Counted from the first letter of the stretch, positions 31,101 through 41,327 are shown. The stretch is DNA of 64,000 bases from Aquimarina spinulae (GCF_943373825.1 NZ_CALSBP010000002.1:3771501-3835500), one strand, 5' to 3'. Made by a program: numbers and translations. The notes: generated by a model not told the origin, from the letters alone.

Positions 31101-34100
31101 CGAGATCGATGAAGAAGGGATGAAAAATGCTTTTGGAGCCGATTTTGTACAAGGAGTACAAACTATTATTTTGTTGTATGAACTCGCACAAATTCCGGCA
31201 GCATTGCCAGAGTTATTTACACTCGCTACAAAAGGAGGAAAAATCATTGCAAAATCAGGTACAGCCGGGTTCAAAATGGCTGTAGAGGGTATGAAATCCT
31301 TCAAAGGACACAAGATTACCTATAATGGAAATCTGTTACTACCCTCTCTAAGGGGGTTGAAAGCAGAATTTCCCGATCAATTTGCCCCTCGTTATGAACA
31401 AGCAAGAGAGCTACTGGCATCACAAGAAATGGCAATCGATAATCTGGCAGCAGCAGCAGTAGAGGCTCGCAAAGATGCCAAAAAGCTTCGTGATCAAACA
31501 AAGGCTATAGTGGATGCTTTCAAGCGAGTAGATGAAGAGGATATCCTTGATATGGCCCAATTACCTAGTGGTTTTAGGTCAAACTTGATAACCCTTCTTC
31601 AAAAAGGATATAGGGTTACCAAAGGCGGTCTCGTATACTGGGGAAATACCCTATTGATGCAAATCGATATCACAGCCAAAAAAATTATCCTGATCGGGAA
31701 AGAAATCTGGAAAGAAATAGACAATACCCTTGCTCCTGATGCTGTCGTAATTACTCCTGATGGATATCAGGTACGAGTAAAAATGGATGCAGGAGAAGAA
31801 AAACCATTAGGAGAGCGAATCTTTGATATCATGAAAAGTGATGATGGTACAGTGGGATGGAAAGCTGGCTCAGACAATCCAACCGACGATCTCTCTTATG
31901 ATTTCCTTGCAGGCATCAAAAACTGGAACGACACCGATACCGATGGATTAAGACAAGCCCTAAAAGACGATCCGGAGATAGCAAAACTATTTGCAGATGC
32001 AGACAATGCAGAAAAAATGAAGTTGGCTCAATCCTGGAAGATGCTTAGCAAATTCCCAGATCAGGTGACACCAAATCATGTCACACTCCTATCCAGAGTT
32101 ACCGATCAGGTCAAAACCAAGACAACAAAAGGAAGTGAAGCGCTTGAAGCAGCAATCAAAAAGGCTGGGAAATTAGAGATCGCAGAATTTTTAAAAAGTT
32201 TGAATACGGCCGATCAGATTTTTGGAAAGATAAAAGGAGCAGATGGTCAATTGATTGCTTTTTATGATGTATCAATGCCAAGCATACTAAAGGTTGTAGA
32301 TATTACAAATGATACAAAAAATCCGGTTTGTAAAATTATGGATGGTGTGGTGCCTGATAGTTCTTTAAAAGAATTATATGATAAGGAGCTTGTTGTATTA
32401 GGAACATATAATGGATATAATATAGTACGAAATAACAAAAATGCACTTGGATTTAAAAAGTTGACTTGGACTGATTTTTTTGCAAATATGGAGAAAGCTC
32501 CTAGTTTTAAAGAAGGTTTTAAAGATGAGTTAAGAACATTTTTGGACGATAATAAAAAAATTAAAAAATTATTTGATAGAAACTTAAATAATTCTGATGA
32601 TCTCAATAATGTATTAAGAATCTGGATCATGTTGAAGGAGAACCCTACAGCAGTTGGATCAGTAGATAATTTTAATACTATTATAAGAACCAAAGAACGA
32701 TTCGTATATGATGGAGAAAAAGGAATCGCCGGATTTGAAAAAGCGTTTAAAAAGAGAAATATACTAGAGCAGTCAGGACTGTTTAAAGGGTTTGAACATG
32801 CCAATCAGTTTTTTGACCCTTCAAAATTAAAAGGAACTCAGGTAGAGTTTAGTATTACAGAAGTAGATTATGCATATTATCCTAATGTTATGGATCAGGC
32901 AGGGCAAATTTGTTATTATAAAGAAGGATTGCCTACTTATAAACGAGGGATGCGAGATGGAGAAGAATTGATAAAAACAGCAGATCATACAATCCTGAAA
33001 AATAATAATAGTATTGGATTCAAAAATGGAGATTTCTATCTAGAAGAAGGAAACAGTTTTGATAAGCTATTTGATCAGTTAGGAGAAGATTGGACAAATA
33101 AAGAGTTAAGAGAAAAAATTGGAAATTTTATCGCAGATCATAAAAGCCTAAACGAAATGTTTTCTGGATCTGTAGCGATAGACCTTCAAAAACAACGTGC
33201 CAATACCTTGAAGAAACTGATTATAGATCATGACTATCCCGATGTATGTATCAAAAATCCAATGATATTAGATATCAAAGGAGAGGATCTTACCCAACTC
33301 GTTGCAGACTTTGATGCTTCTGAAGAGCTAGTTAAGTTTTTTGAAACAGATGCCAGAGCAACACAGCTATGGCAAACCCTGAAAAAAGGAAACGAACGAC
33401 TCAACAACAATAAGGAGTATACCGCCATTATCCATAAAATGGAGAAAGATGGATTAGACATAGATCAGGTGCAAAGAGCAATACAAGACCAGGGGTATGA
33501 CACATGGATCAATGGAGGTCTTCTCATCACAGACAAACAGTTTAAAACATTTTTTGACGAATTAGGAAAACCATGGAAAGGCGATGAAGCATTACAAGAT
33601 GAATTCCTGAAATTTAAAAAAGACAATCCAGATGTTGCAAATTTGTTTACTACAATTAAAACTACTGCGGATAAGAAAAACGCAAAAGAGTATCTCGAAG
33701 TTTGGGTAGCCCTCAAAGATAAGTATTCTCAAATATGTAAAAACAAAAGTGTATTACGTATTCTTGGAGGAGATGATGCTAGACTTGCTCGATTTATAAA
33801 CGATTTGGATACCTCACAAAATTTGGTCAAAACTCTAAAATCAAACCCAAAATCTTTCTATAACGGATGGTACTTACTAGACATTTTGAACCAGCGTAAA
33901 GCATGCCTGAATCAAGATGGAGAGCTAGCATTTTTGCAAAAACGCTTCAATGAAATGGATGATGATATAAAGGAATCAAGAAAGTGGACAACTATAGAAA
34001 AAGAGATCAAAGAAGCTGGTAGTTTTGAAGCCTGGAGAGAAAACTTGAGCGGGATTATTATTGATGGTAAAAACTATATAGCCAGAGATATCGCAGGAGA

Positions 34101-34647
34101 AGAACTGTATATCCACACCTCAAAAGATGCGAATCAGATCATCTATGGTAAAAAAGCAGGAGATAAATTTACAGAAACCATACAATTTGATCGATTAGAC
34201 AAAAATCTGGTAATTACCATCCAATCGGATCAAGGCATACAAAATATAGGCAAAGCCATCTATACCGATGCTATAAAACGACTGGGAGGTAGTGATACTG
34301 TCGATAAGATAAAATTTATAGATACAGATTCAGATATTGCCAAAACCTATGGAGACCAATGGGTTGATAACTATAACTATAAATATATAAAAGTGGGAAA
34401 TGAGCATACCTGGGTAAAAATGGATGACGCTGCTATAGAAGCAAAATTTGTAGATATGTTAAAAAAATCCTCTAATAAAGAGTTATACAAAAAATACAAT
34501 GAACTATCACCAGAACTAAAAAAGGTATTTAAAACAGATTTTGAAGAGTATGAAGGGGCTTTTGTTAACGTTAAAAGATTCTTTGACGAATGGAAAGAGT
34601 TTAGAGGCGAATTCCCTAAGGGAGACATTTGTAATATGTATAAATAG
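28105..34647 (+). CDS. Giant modular exported protein, toxin-like (2180 aa)
   Basis: 2180 residues with a signal peptide ending STAYA. Residues 30-900 are largely helical, with no family I recognise. A glycine/alanine-rich hydrophobic segment at about 958-1000 (AAIIVGGVVIASTGGALAPLL) could insert in a membrane, as seen before the toxin part of many polymorphic toxins. From about 1245 onward the protein is a mosaic of modules also found in the next three genes. These include a helical module with DDLSYDFLAGIKNW and AEKMKLAQSWKML at about 31840-32060, and a module starting RFVYDGEKG with DQAGQICYY at 32697-33030. Near the C-terminus lies an alpha/beta domain (about 34030-34440) related to one in the gene at 38343. 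There is no T9SS sorting motif. Function unknown; the architecture suggests an effector-carrying protein. Confidence 0.8.
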   Translation: MFLREIQKKVILLAILVVISIQSTAYAIDKIPLTEGVTYKTLEEVQTGIANQLEYLISYNKTNVLGKKWYVYVVGDDTFNPKTMSGDGDAFVENQFDLTDIGIENTPIDNIEELNEALEGYNTKLREAGKPLIYYGVSNKKTAILVPYFPPKGKTESVKSYYADLIEEKEPEKEALQQVLKKLTHFFDKEIRASLTTLIQKTIAKASDNGVVALSKYYFALKKESGISGQSGAIKWYSVSKYDHNGSYFETNPINKKELNNQIKMLSSTVGDKNLKRINGWYNYLMGVSLPDSKLLKEMLVDLLSKSSCTSIESAEVARQKEIFIKSVTTEDAQQIIKATENLCSDVLRTIDYTYISKAIHTIAKGGIKEAGEAVILYYLHTIPNTHYEALFDDLKNDNNKLLRTLLTEMDDMSINPFDEKHYTSFLGALLYIGHQNDGEYLKKERAYLLNTVFEAEKEFNWDKNPIAKAITQIASFNIASDDEYFEKYLTNDEYNNLRNILRFLTWDTVYNEEYLKELANTLGSFLNKRDNHEVFIELLETAFGSKKLTSNIDPQREERVAHFVLDIFAYVPQDARIYNYLIGQDLLDMKILKKIITSGYVRDSYATNFYKGLDKIISLKKDQQVYLTLIRWALRNDIVLDSSHEYLVANIFNNIDEKTKEEKEIIYNFLTYSRGDVTSKIKSYQYLKSCLKLLNSNELEGQFITNYTKLLNDGIGDVQDRINILEYALDRGESIFFSDSEGLISHLFDNLSITDAGLISKELKANNNQLFGRIWNVLHDSGITEIWNTDNEYATNFVKQLSDIIKMVNPIPDTRHVDQFLMDKVDYLKSDISKIDKIDMEEYLFTPMLKTNLLGNSTGGTYNYNYFKLESNIDFTTESAYVTVNLRIKDGYGQNEKTIIDAKKIDPMSWVTVQFLDDTSISDQVSYKKGTIIMVPAMYLAWMDNLIDGAKNEKLAAIIGETAAIIVGGVVIASTGGALAPLLGEGVEIVFASVNLVVEIDEEGMKNAFGADFVQGVQTIILLYELAQIPAALPELFTLATKGGKIIAKSGTAGFKMAVEGMKSFKGHKITYNGNLLLPSLRGLKAEFPDQFAPRYEQARELLASQEMAIDNLAAAAVEARKDAKKLRDQTKAIVDAFKRVDEEDILDMAQLPSGFRSNLITLLQKGYRVTKGGLVYWGNTLLMQIDITAKKIILIGKEIWKEIDNTLAPDAVVITPDGYQVRVKMDAGEEKPLGERIFDIMKSDDGTVGWKAGSDNPTDDLSYDFLAGIKNWNDTDTDGLRQALKDDPEIAKLFADADNAEKMKLAQSWKMLSKFPDQVTPNHVTLLSRVTDQVKTKTTKGSEALEAAIKKAGKLEIAEFLKSLNTADQIFGKIKGADGQLIAFYDVSMPSILKVVDITNDTKNPVCKIMDGVVPDSSLKELYDKELVVLGTYNGYNIVRNNKNALGFKKLTWTDFFANMEKAPSFKEGFKDELRTFLDDNKKIKKLFDRNLNNSDDLNNVLRIWIMLKENPTAVGSVDNFNTIIRTKERFVYDGEKGIAGFEKAFKKRNILEQSGLFKGFEHANQFFDPSKLKGTQVEFSITEVDYAYYPNVMDQAGQICYYKEGLPTYKRGMRDGEELIKTADHTILKNNNSIGFKNGDFYLEEGNSFDKLFDQLGEDWTNKELREKIGNFIADHKSLNEMFSGSVAIDLQKQRANTLKKLIIDHDYPDVCIKNPMILDIKGEDLTQLVADFDASEELVKFFETDARATQLWQTLKKGNERLNNNKEYTAIIHKMEKDGLDIDQVQRAIQDQGYDTWINGGLLITDKQFKTFFDELGKPWKGDEALQDEFLKFKKDNPDVANLFTTIKTTADKKNAKEYLEVWVALKDKYSQICKNKSVLRILGGDDARLARFINDLDTSQNLVKTLKSNPKSFYNGWYLLDILNQRKACLNQDGELAFLQKRFNEMDDDIKESRKWTTIEKEIKEAGSFEAWRENLSGIIIDGKNYIARDIAGEELYIHTSKDANQIIYGKKAGDKFTETIQFDRLDKNLVITIQSDQGIQNIGKAIYTDAIKRLGGSDTVDKIKFIDTDSDIAKTYGDQWVDNYNYKYIKVGNEHTWVKMDDAAIEAKFVDMLKKSSNKELYKKYNELSPELKKVFKTDFEEYEGAFVNVKRFFDEWKEFRGEFPKGDICNMYK

Positions 34648-34697
34648 ATTAAATCTATTTTAAAAAGAGGTAGCCTTCTTTCTGATCATAAAAAAGC

Positions 34698-37600
34698 ATG
34701 ACAAAACATAACATAAAACATATTTTTTTAGGACTGCTTGTATTTTTTACAATATGTATAGCTAGTGCTACCTCTTACACAAGAGTTGATTGTTTAGAGA
34801 ATGATTGTGGATTAAAAAGGTTGAGCGAACTATTAGAATCAGATAATACTAACAAGAAGTTTAAAGATTTTATAGATGCCTCTAGCGAAAATATAAAGGT
34901 ATTTAAAACCGCTCATAGAATTGATATGGCGAGAGATGATGCTTTTGTTACCAATATCGAAAACTTAAAACTCATTAAAGCCAACATAGGTGATGATACT
35001 ATTGATGAGTTTATATTAGAACTTAAAAACGCCGGCGGTTGGGATGCCTGGAAAGCAACATTTAATGGTGACTCTATTGATGATATCTCATTAGATTTTC
35101 TTATAGGGATCAAAAACTGGGAGGATAAGGACACAAAAGGCTTCACAGAAGCACTCAGCGATCTAGACCTTGCAAAACTATTAGCAGATGCAGACGATGC
35201 AGAAAAGATAAAACTTGCCCTATCTTGGAAAATGCTTAGCAACCATCCAAATCATATAACGGCAGATCATATTGCATTAATCACCAGAGCAAAGACTAAG
35301 TTTGAAAACGGAGAGATAAATCTAGAAGAAACCCTTAAAGAAATATTCTTGAGACCTAATAAATTACATGTACAGGATTTCTTTTCAAGCTTAAAAAATG
35401 CAGATAAAATTTTTGGGTCAATAGATATAGCTTCTTATAGCTACAAAGGCATAGTTTTTAGGATACATGACGGGAAAAACGATATTGTATGTGAATTTTC
35501 GAAAAAAGGGGAATCGTTATCCAGTAAAAAACAACTACTTAATGGGGATGATGTAATAGGGGTTTATGAAAACTATAGTATAGTACGAACAGGAAAGGAA
35601 CTTGGTTTTAGAGAACAGTCCTGGATCGATTTTATTACAGGTATAGAGAAGGCTCCTGACTGGAATACTACTTATGAAAAGGATTTGTATTCATTTTTAG
35701 AAGAGAATAAAAGAGTAAGAAAAGTATTCAATAAAGCAATAGAGAATAATGCCAATGATACTAATGATGTGCTAAAAATCTGGTTGATGCTAAAACCCTA
35801 TCGTAAAATAATTACATCAGAAGGTAATTTTAATACGATGATGAATACAAAAAATCGTTTTGTGTATGATGGTATAAAAGGATTGGATGGATATAAACAT
35901 GCTTTCAAAAATATAAAAATATCAAGAGACTTACTGGTAGAATTAAAAAGAGCGAATACTTTTTTTGATATTACAAAATTAAAAGGAGTTGATATCACCT
36001 TCAGCTTTACAAAAATAGAAGGAACATATCATACTAATGTTCTTTATAAACATGGGCAGATTTGTTACTCAAAAAAAGGAAAATTTCATGATAAAATAAC
36101 ACTCGAAGATGGAGAAGTAGTACTGGAAACTAAGAATGATAAAATCCTGAAAAAAGGAGACAGAATAGGTTTTGAAAAAGGAGATTATGACTGGGCAGAA
36201 TTTGAGAATACTTTAGAAAATTGGACAAGAAAAGAAAAAAATAATTTTTTAACCGATCTCGAAGCATCAGAGAAATTAAAGGAGTGGTTTTTTACACGTG
36301 ATATAGATAATGTACAACGGTATGAAATAGCAAAATTCTGGAGAATCTTAAAAAATGCAAAAGTTGATCCTGCTATACGAAAAGGCGAAAGTGAAGCATA
36401 TACTCTATTAGAAACCTATCAGAAAAATAATCCCAAAATACTACCAAATGACATTGCAAATAGTATTAAAAAAGATGGATGGGATGTTTGGGTGAAAACT
36501 CAATTAAAAAACAAGTTAAATAAGTTTATAGGTGAAATAGCAGGGTGGGGTACTCCACTAGAACTACTCTTCAAAGATTTTATTAGCAAAAATCAACATA
36601 TAGAAACCCTTTTGCTTGAATTGAACCCGCCTGAGCAAAAAAAGATTGCTTATGCTTGGCAAAGGCTAAATAGATTCCCTGGGTTATGCCAAAAAGAAGG
36701 GCTTTTGAAATCTTATGTTCTATTAAAAAGAAAAGGAAAATACATGAAAGGGGTGCATCCTGTAGAAGTGACTCAATTGGTAAGAGCCTATAATCCACGA
36801 GAATTAACAAATACCAATAGACTTCAGAAAATGGATGAGATCAAAAAAGCAGCAATATCCAATGGATATGATCTTAGTAAACCTGTGAGGGTGATTAAAT
36901 TTGAAGATAAGTTACTTGTCAAAGATGATGAAAGTCATCATATATTTCATGTACTCACCACAGAATTCAAGCAAAGAATAATACCTGTAGCAATACATGA
37001 TTTCAATACTTCATCAAAAGAGGATGTAAAAACAATTTTGATATCAAAATTGACAGGTAATTATACAGGTGAATTCACGGGGGTGTCAGCCGTGAATTTT
37101 TTAGAATATGACAAGATTAAGCGTGAAGCCATAGCATATATGGATGCTTATTTTCCGAATTGGAAAACACATACTTATATAGATGAATTGTTACCATTAG
37201 TAGGCGATAATGAAAAGTATAAATTAGAATTGACAATCGACTTGAAAGTAGACAAGGTATTTGCAGAAGCTCTAAAAAAAGATCAAGGTTTGATCGAACA
37301 ATGGATAATATTTAAGAAACTTAATGTAGTACATGCGATCAGAAGAGGAAAAAATGGAGAATTGAAATTTTTGAAAGATTATATGCAGAAACTTCCTGAA
37401 AAAACCTCCGAACAAATTTACAAGGAAATCAAAGAAGATGGAGGCTGGGGCGCTTGGAAATCTATTGTCACAGGCAACTCTACCGATGATATCTCATTGG
37501 ATTTTCTTGAAGATATCAAAAAATGGAGAGATATCGATATTATTGAGTTAAAAAAGACACTCAGGAATCCAGACCTTGTAAAACTATTTACAGGTGCAAA

Positions 37601-38255
37601 TGATGCAGAAAAGATAAAACTGGTTCGTTTATGGAAAATGCTGAAGGAGAACAAAGTTAAGATTCCTATTAGATTGGCAAAATATCTTAAGATAATGCTG
37701 GTATCAAAAGACCGATTTGTTTATAGCGATATAAAAGGGTTAGATGGATTTCAGAAGGCTATACAAAACAAAAAAAATCAGGTGATTCCTTTATTGAAAA
37801 ACTTAGAACAGGTTCACACTATTTTTGATCCTTCTCAATTTAAGGGAGTTGATATTACGTTTACATTCATCAGGAAAGGTAGTAACAAATATTATGTTAG
37901 TGTTCATGATCAGGCAGGACAGATTTGTTATATCGCCAATGGGAGATTTCTAGAAAAAAGAATAATAGAAGGAGGAACGATAGTAAAACAAACAGAAGAC
38001 GGGGGTAACATTTTGCGAAAAGAAAATACAATAGGTTTTAATAGTGGAGTTACTGAAACAGAATTTATAAAACAGTTGGAGAATTATGAAGTATATAAAA
38101 TATATAGTGAGTTACCAACAGATAAAATGAAGGAGAATTTTAAAAAAGGATGGATACGCTACAAACTTTATGAAGTCCCAAAAGAAGGTAAGAATATAAG
38201 AATACTACATTCTTTTATAGACTTTATAAAAAAAGGAGGAGAAGTTTGTGATTAG
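34698..38255 (+). CDS. Giant modular exported protein with ParB-like fold (1185 aa)
   Basis: 1185 residues with a signal peptide (IFLGLLVFFTICIASA). The protein is a mosaic. The helical module with GGWDAWK, DDISLDFL and DAEKIKL.. SWKML occurs at about 35030-35250 and again at 37430-37650. The RFVYDG / GQICY / IGF module occurs at about 35850-36180 and 37710-38040. Between them, about residues 705-775, a segment (EIKKAAISNGYDLSKPVRVI, then KLLVKDDESHHIFHV and IIPVAI) follows the outline of a ParB/sulfiredoxin-like domain, but its DGHHR-type motif is altered to DDESHH. ParB-like domains are known among polymorphic-toxin effector and processing domains. The protein ends right after a repeat module with no added domain, so it could be a truncated or reservoir copy. 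Confidence 0.75.
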   Translation: MTKHNIKHIFLGLLVFFTICIASATSYTRVDCLENDCGLKRLSELLESDNTNKKFKDFIDASSENIKVFKTAHRIDMARDDAFVTNIENLKLIKANIGDDTIDEFILELKNAGGWDAWKATFNGDSIDDISLDFLIGIKNWEDKDTKGFTEALSDLDLAKLLADADDAEKIKLALSWKMLSNHPNHITADHIALITRAKTKFENGEINLEETLKEIFLRPNKLHVQDFFSSLKNADKIFGSIDIASYSYKGIVFRIHDGKNDIVCEFSKKGESLSSKKQLLNGDDVIGVYENYSIVRTGKELGFREQSWIDFITGIEKAPDWNTTYEKDLYSFLEENKRVRKVFNKAIENNANDTNDVLKIWLMLKPYRKIITSEGNFNTMMNTKNRFVYDGIKGLDGYKHAFKNIKISRDLLVELKRANTFFDITKLKGVDITFSFTKIEGTYHTNVLYKHGQICYSKKGKFHDKITLEDGEVVLETKNDKILKKGDRIGFEKGDYDWAEFENTLENWTRKEKNNFLTDLEASEKLKEWFFTRDIDNVQRYEIAKFWRILKNAKVDPAIRKGESEAYTLLETYQKNNPKILPNDIANSIKKDGWDVWVKTQLKNKLNKFIGEIAGWGTPLELLFKDFISKNQHIETLLLELNPPEQKKIAYAWQRLNRFPGLCQKEGLLKSYVLLKRKGKYMKGVHPVEVTQLVRAYNPRELTNTNRLQKMDEIKKAAISNGYDLSKPVRVIKFEDKLLVKDDESHHIFHVLTTEFKQRIIPVAIHDFNTSSKEDVKTILISKLTGNYTGEFTGVSAVNFLEYDKIKREAIAYMDAYFPNWKTHTYIDELLPLVGDNEKYKLELTIDLKVDKVFAEALKKDQGLIEQWIIFKKLNVVHAIRRGKNGELKFLKDYMQKLPEKTSEQIYKEIKEDGGWGAWKSIVTGNSTDDISLDFLEDIKKWRDIDIIELKKTLRNPDLVKLFTGANDAEKIKLVRLWKMLKENKVKIPIRLAKYLKIMLVSKDRFVYSDIKGLDGFQKAIQNKKNQVIPLLKNLEQVHTIFDPSQFKGVDITFTFIRKGSNKYYVSVHDQAGQICYIANGRFLEKRIIEGGTIVKQTEDGGNILRKENTIGFNSGVTETEFIKQLENYEVYKIYSELPTDKMKENFKKGWIRYKLYEVPKEGKNIRILHSFIDFIKKGGEVCD

Positions 38256-38342
38256 AGGTCATGTGAGAACCGGTATAACAGGTACCCATATTTTTTTCAT
38301 AGAAAATTAAGATAAAATAATAAGAATAGTGATATATAAAAA

Positions 38343-41312
38343 ATGAGTAAAATCATAAAGTACATTTTTACAAGGTTACTTTTTACAGTATTGAGGCGTC
38401 AAAAAAATACCCAATGCTGGTCTAATGATTTAGTGGCTAAATTAAAAAGAGAAGCAGAACCAGAAAGTCTTCTTAATTCTTTTCAGACCTACATAAAAAA
38501 CAGAACAAATGGTTGGAATGCCTATAAAATAAGATGGGAAACCACTCCTGCCAATAAGCGAAACGATGATAGGGTGCTTATGGATATTAATGAACTCAAC
38601 TTTATAGATGATTATGCTAACACTTATAGCAATAAAACCTCTAATCAAATTATTAGAGAGATTGTTGATATAGGAGGATATGATGTATGGAAAATACAAT
38701 TTAAAGATAATGAAGGTACAGAATCTTTAGAGCAATCAAAATCGAAGGATGGAATGCAGAACAAAAAAAGAGAGGCAAAGGTTTTTTCGATCAAAAAGAT
38801 AAAATATATAGTAACATGTATCATTTTTATAACAACTGTTTATACAAGTACCGCTCAGTGCTGGATTGAAGATCTATTTGCTAAATTAAAGACAGAAACA
38901 GCCTCGGGAAAACCCTTGGATCGTTTTCAGGACTATATGACAGCCAAAGAAACGAGTTGGGTTGCCTATCAAGTTCGATTTGAATCTATTCCTGTAGAAA
39001 ATCATACCAATGCACAGCTTCTGGATATTGACGAATTACAATTTATAGAAAAATATGTAGATACGTACCCCAAAAAACCAGATCAGATTATTGCAGAAAT
39101 CAAAGAAGCTGGAGGGTACGTTGCCTGGAAAAAAAATGTAACAGCAGTAGCAGACGGCGATCATAAAAATATCCTAAAATTAGGAGAAAATAATACCCCT
39201 ATTATTATTGATGATTCTGCAAAAAATATAATTACATTTTCAATAGATTTTGAAAATGAGATTCATGAAATAGCCAGTTTCGAACTAAGAAATGGAAGAC
39301 TTATTCAATTCGTAAATATTGAAGATAAATTTAAATTAAAAAATCAAGGAATTGGTAAAGGGATGTTTCACTATGCTTTTGACAGGCTGGGAGGAACCAA
39401 TACGATTGATCGAATCCCTGATAAGTTTATTAATCGCAAACTTTCTGACAATTTTGATCATTTTCAAGAGGACTTGTCAGATAATTTAACACCAGAACAA
39501 GCAGCACTGGCAACCTATACAGGTAAATGGGTAAAAGATAAATACCCATTTGTGAAAATAGATCCTAGTATTGTTGATAAAATCAAGAATTCTTCATCTA
39601 CCGATTTAATTGTTGTTAAACCAGAATTTGTGAAAACTGCTGTAGAATCAGTAAGACCAGAATATCTGGAATCACTAAGAAAAGATATAGAAAATTTCCC
39701 TGGTTATTTTGTTGATAACGAAGTGCTTGAAGGGTGGAAGGTGTTGCATGATTTAAAAATCGAATGTACCAAAGACAATCTGGATTTTCTACAAAATTAT
39801 AGTCAACAAAATCCTGATAAAAGATGGATTACAATCAAAACCAATATTCATGAAAGTGGAGGATATGATCTTTGGAAGCAGTCAGTACAAGGAAACAGTG
39901 ATGTAAACAATACCTGGGAATTTATAAAGGAATTAGGAGAAGATTGGAGTACTGCCGATAAAGAAATGCTAAAATCTGATCTGAAAGAGTCTTTAACCCT
40001 CGAAAACGCTATCAACGAAGATCTTGATGTATTAAAAATATGGAAAGCAGCATATGAAATTAATCTACCAAAAAAAATACGGCTTAATACCAAAGGAGAA
40101 TTAGGGGTTATCGATATATATACGGCAGAGCAATCCTCAGGAAATGTTCTTTCTGTTGCCAGAAAAATAAAAAAAGAAGGCTGGCAACAATGGTTGATTT
40201 ATGATGCAGGATATACCCTTAAAAAAATAGGGAAAAGAAACATTGAGGTTTATAGCAAATTGGATGGCGATATCTTATTCTATTATGTGAATGGAAATTT
40301 CTTTACCAAACATGAAACAACATTTTCGGTTGATAAGCAAGTGTTTTCAGGAAACCTGTTTGTAGCCAAACATCCTCAAAAAAGAGAAATAGAACTTGAG
40401 ATTTTCAAAGATGCATTTGGCGAACTGGTAAAGAATACCCCTATCACTAAAATAGAAATGAATTGGGATAAAAGTGCATCAGAAATAGTGTATAGGGATT
40501 GTTTCGCTACGTTTAAAAAAAACCTCGTAATTATGAATCCCAATGAAGCAGCTCAGAAGACTTCTATAGGAAAATGGGCTATAGAACAAGGGTTTGAAGA
40601 AAGAGTGCCTCTAAAAGATGCAAAGGCGATACAACAAGGAGTTAAAAAGAACATTACCATACAATTTGCCAAAACAATTGATGGAAGTATAGATTATGAA
40701 TTTGACACTTATGTTAAAAGACAACTAGAAGATTTTCGAGATTTTTCTAAAAACTCTGAAATCGATATATGTATTAAAAGAGTAGAAAAAGTTGCCAGAA
40801 GAAATGATATTAAACAATTAGCCAGAATATTTGGACTTGACAAGACAGTAAGAGGAGAAAAAATATGGAACTCAAAAAAATATTATATACCTGCTTATAG
40901 TAATACTTTAAAACTTGATGACAAAAACCTTCCTGACTTAATATTATTAAATGAGGAAACAAGAATCCCTTATGAAGTATATGTAAAAGATGGAAAGTTA
41001 TATAATGATAAACTTGGATCCTTATCAGATTTTAAGGAATCTGAAGAATCTATTTTGATTTTTGTTATGGACTCAAAAGGAAATATATATGTAGGAATTA
41101 GTAAAGACAAAGTGTTTCATCATTCTAGTTTTATACCAGAAGCAAAGTTGTCAACCGCAGGGCAGTTTCATTATAAACAAGGAAGATGGATAATTGATGT
41201 AGTAAGCGGGCATTATGTGCCTGACTTGGAGTCTCTTAAAAGTGTTGTGGAAGAGTTGACTATACGAGGGGTTAGTATTTGGGATATAGAAATAGATAGC
41301 TTGATTGAGTAA
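38343..41312 (+). CDS. Modular exported protein with two signal-like segments and HSSF/SGHY C-terminal domain
   Basis: 989 residues from the ATG at 38343. Residues 1-123 and 151-270 are two versions of the same N-terminal domain (CW..DL.AKLK, then YVAWK or YDVWK). The second version has its own complete signal peptide (IVTCIIFITTVYTSTAQ), so translation from the ATG at 38754 would give a normal 852-residue exported protein. The upstream part may be a fused, decayed duplicate. An alpha/beta domain at about 39240-39560 contains NQGIGKG, which fits the acetyl-CoA loop pattern of GNAT enzymes, and a degenerate relative follows near 40290-40600. Residues about 826-989 form a domain with YEVYVKDGKLY, LIFVMDSKGNIYVG, HHSSF (H926), AG and SGHY. 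I associate this pattern with bacterial toxin C-termini and with plant IQM proteins. No sorting motif. Confidence 0.78.
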   Translation: MSKIIKYIFTRLLFTVLRRQKNTQCWSNDLVAKLKREAEPESLLNSFQTYIKNRTNGWNAYKIRWETTPANKRNDDRVLMDINELNFIDDYANTYSNKTSNQIIREIVDIGGYDVWKIQFKDNEGTESLEQSKSKDGMQNKKREAKVFSIKKIKYIVTCIIFITTVYTSTAQCWIEDLFAKLKTETASGKPLDRFQDYMTAKETSWVAYQVRFESIPVENHTNAQLLDIDELQFIEKYVDTYPKKPDQIIAEIKEAGGYVAWKKNVTAVADGDHKNILKLGENNTPIIIDDSAKNIITFSIDFENEIHEIASFELRNGRLIQFVNIEDKFKLKNQGIGKGMFHYAFDRLGGTNTIDRIPDKFINRKLSDNFDHFQEDLSDNLTPEQAALATYTGKWVKDKYPFVKIDPSIVDKIKNSSSTDLIVVKPEFVKTAVESVRPEYLESLRKDIENFPGYFVDNEVLEGWKVLHDLKIECTKDNLDFLQNYSQQNPDKRWITIKTNIHESGGYDLWKQSVQGNSDVNNTWEFIKELGEDWSTADKEMLKSDLKESLTLENAINEDLDVLKIWKAAYEINLPKKIRLNTKGELGVIDIYTAEQSSGNVLSVARKIKKEGWQQWLIYDAGYTLKKIGKRNIEVYSKLDGDILFYYVNGNFFTKHETTFSVDKQVFSGNLFVAKHPQKREIELEIFKDAFGELVKNTPITKIEMNWDKSASEIVYRDCFATFKKNLVIMNPNEAAQKTSIGKWAIEQGFEERVPLKDAKAIQQGVKKNITIQFAKTIDGSIDYEFDTYVKRQLEDFRDFSKNSEIDICIKRVEKVARRNDIKQLARIFGLDKTVRGEKIWNSKKYYIPAYSNTLKLDDKNLPDLILLNEETRIPYEVYVKDGKLYNDKLGSLSDFKESEESILIFVMDSKGNIYVGISKDKVFHHSSFIPEAKLSTAGQFHYKQGRWIIDVVSGHYVPDLESLKSVVEELTIRGVSIWDIEIDSLIE

Positions 41313-41327
41313 TTAAAAACAATTATA

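Noticed and set aside
32262..32804. Antisense open frame of 180 codons on the minus strand
   Set aside because: It lies fully inside the 2180-aa gene, has serine/leucine-rich composition typical of the reverse of lysine/glutamate-rich coding DNA, and no recognisable domain.
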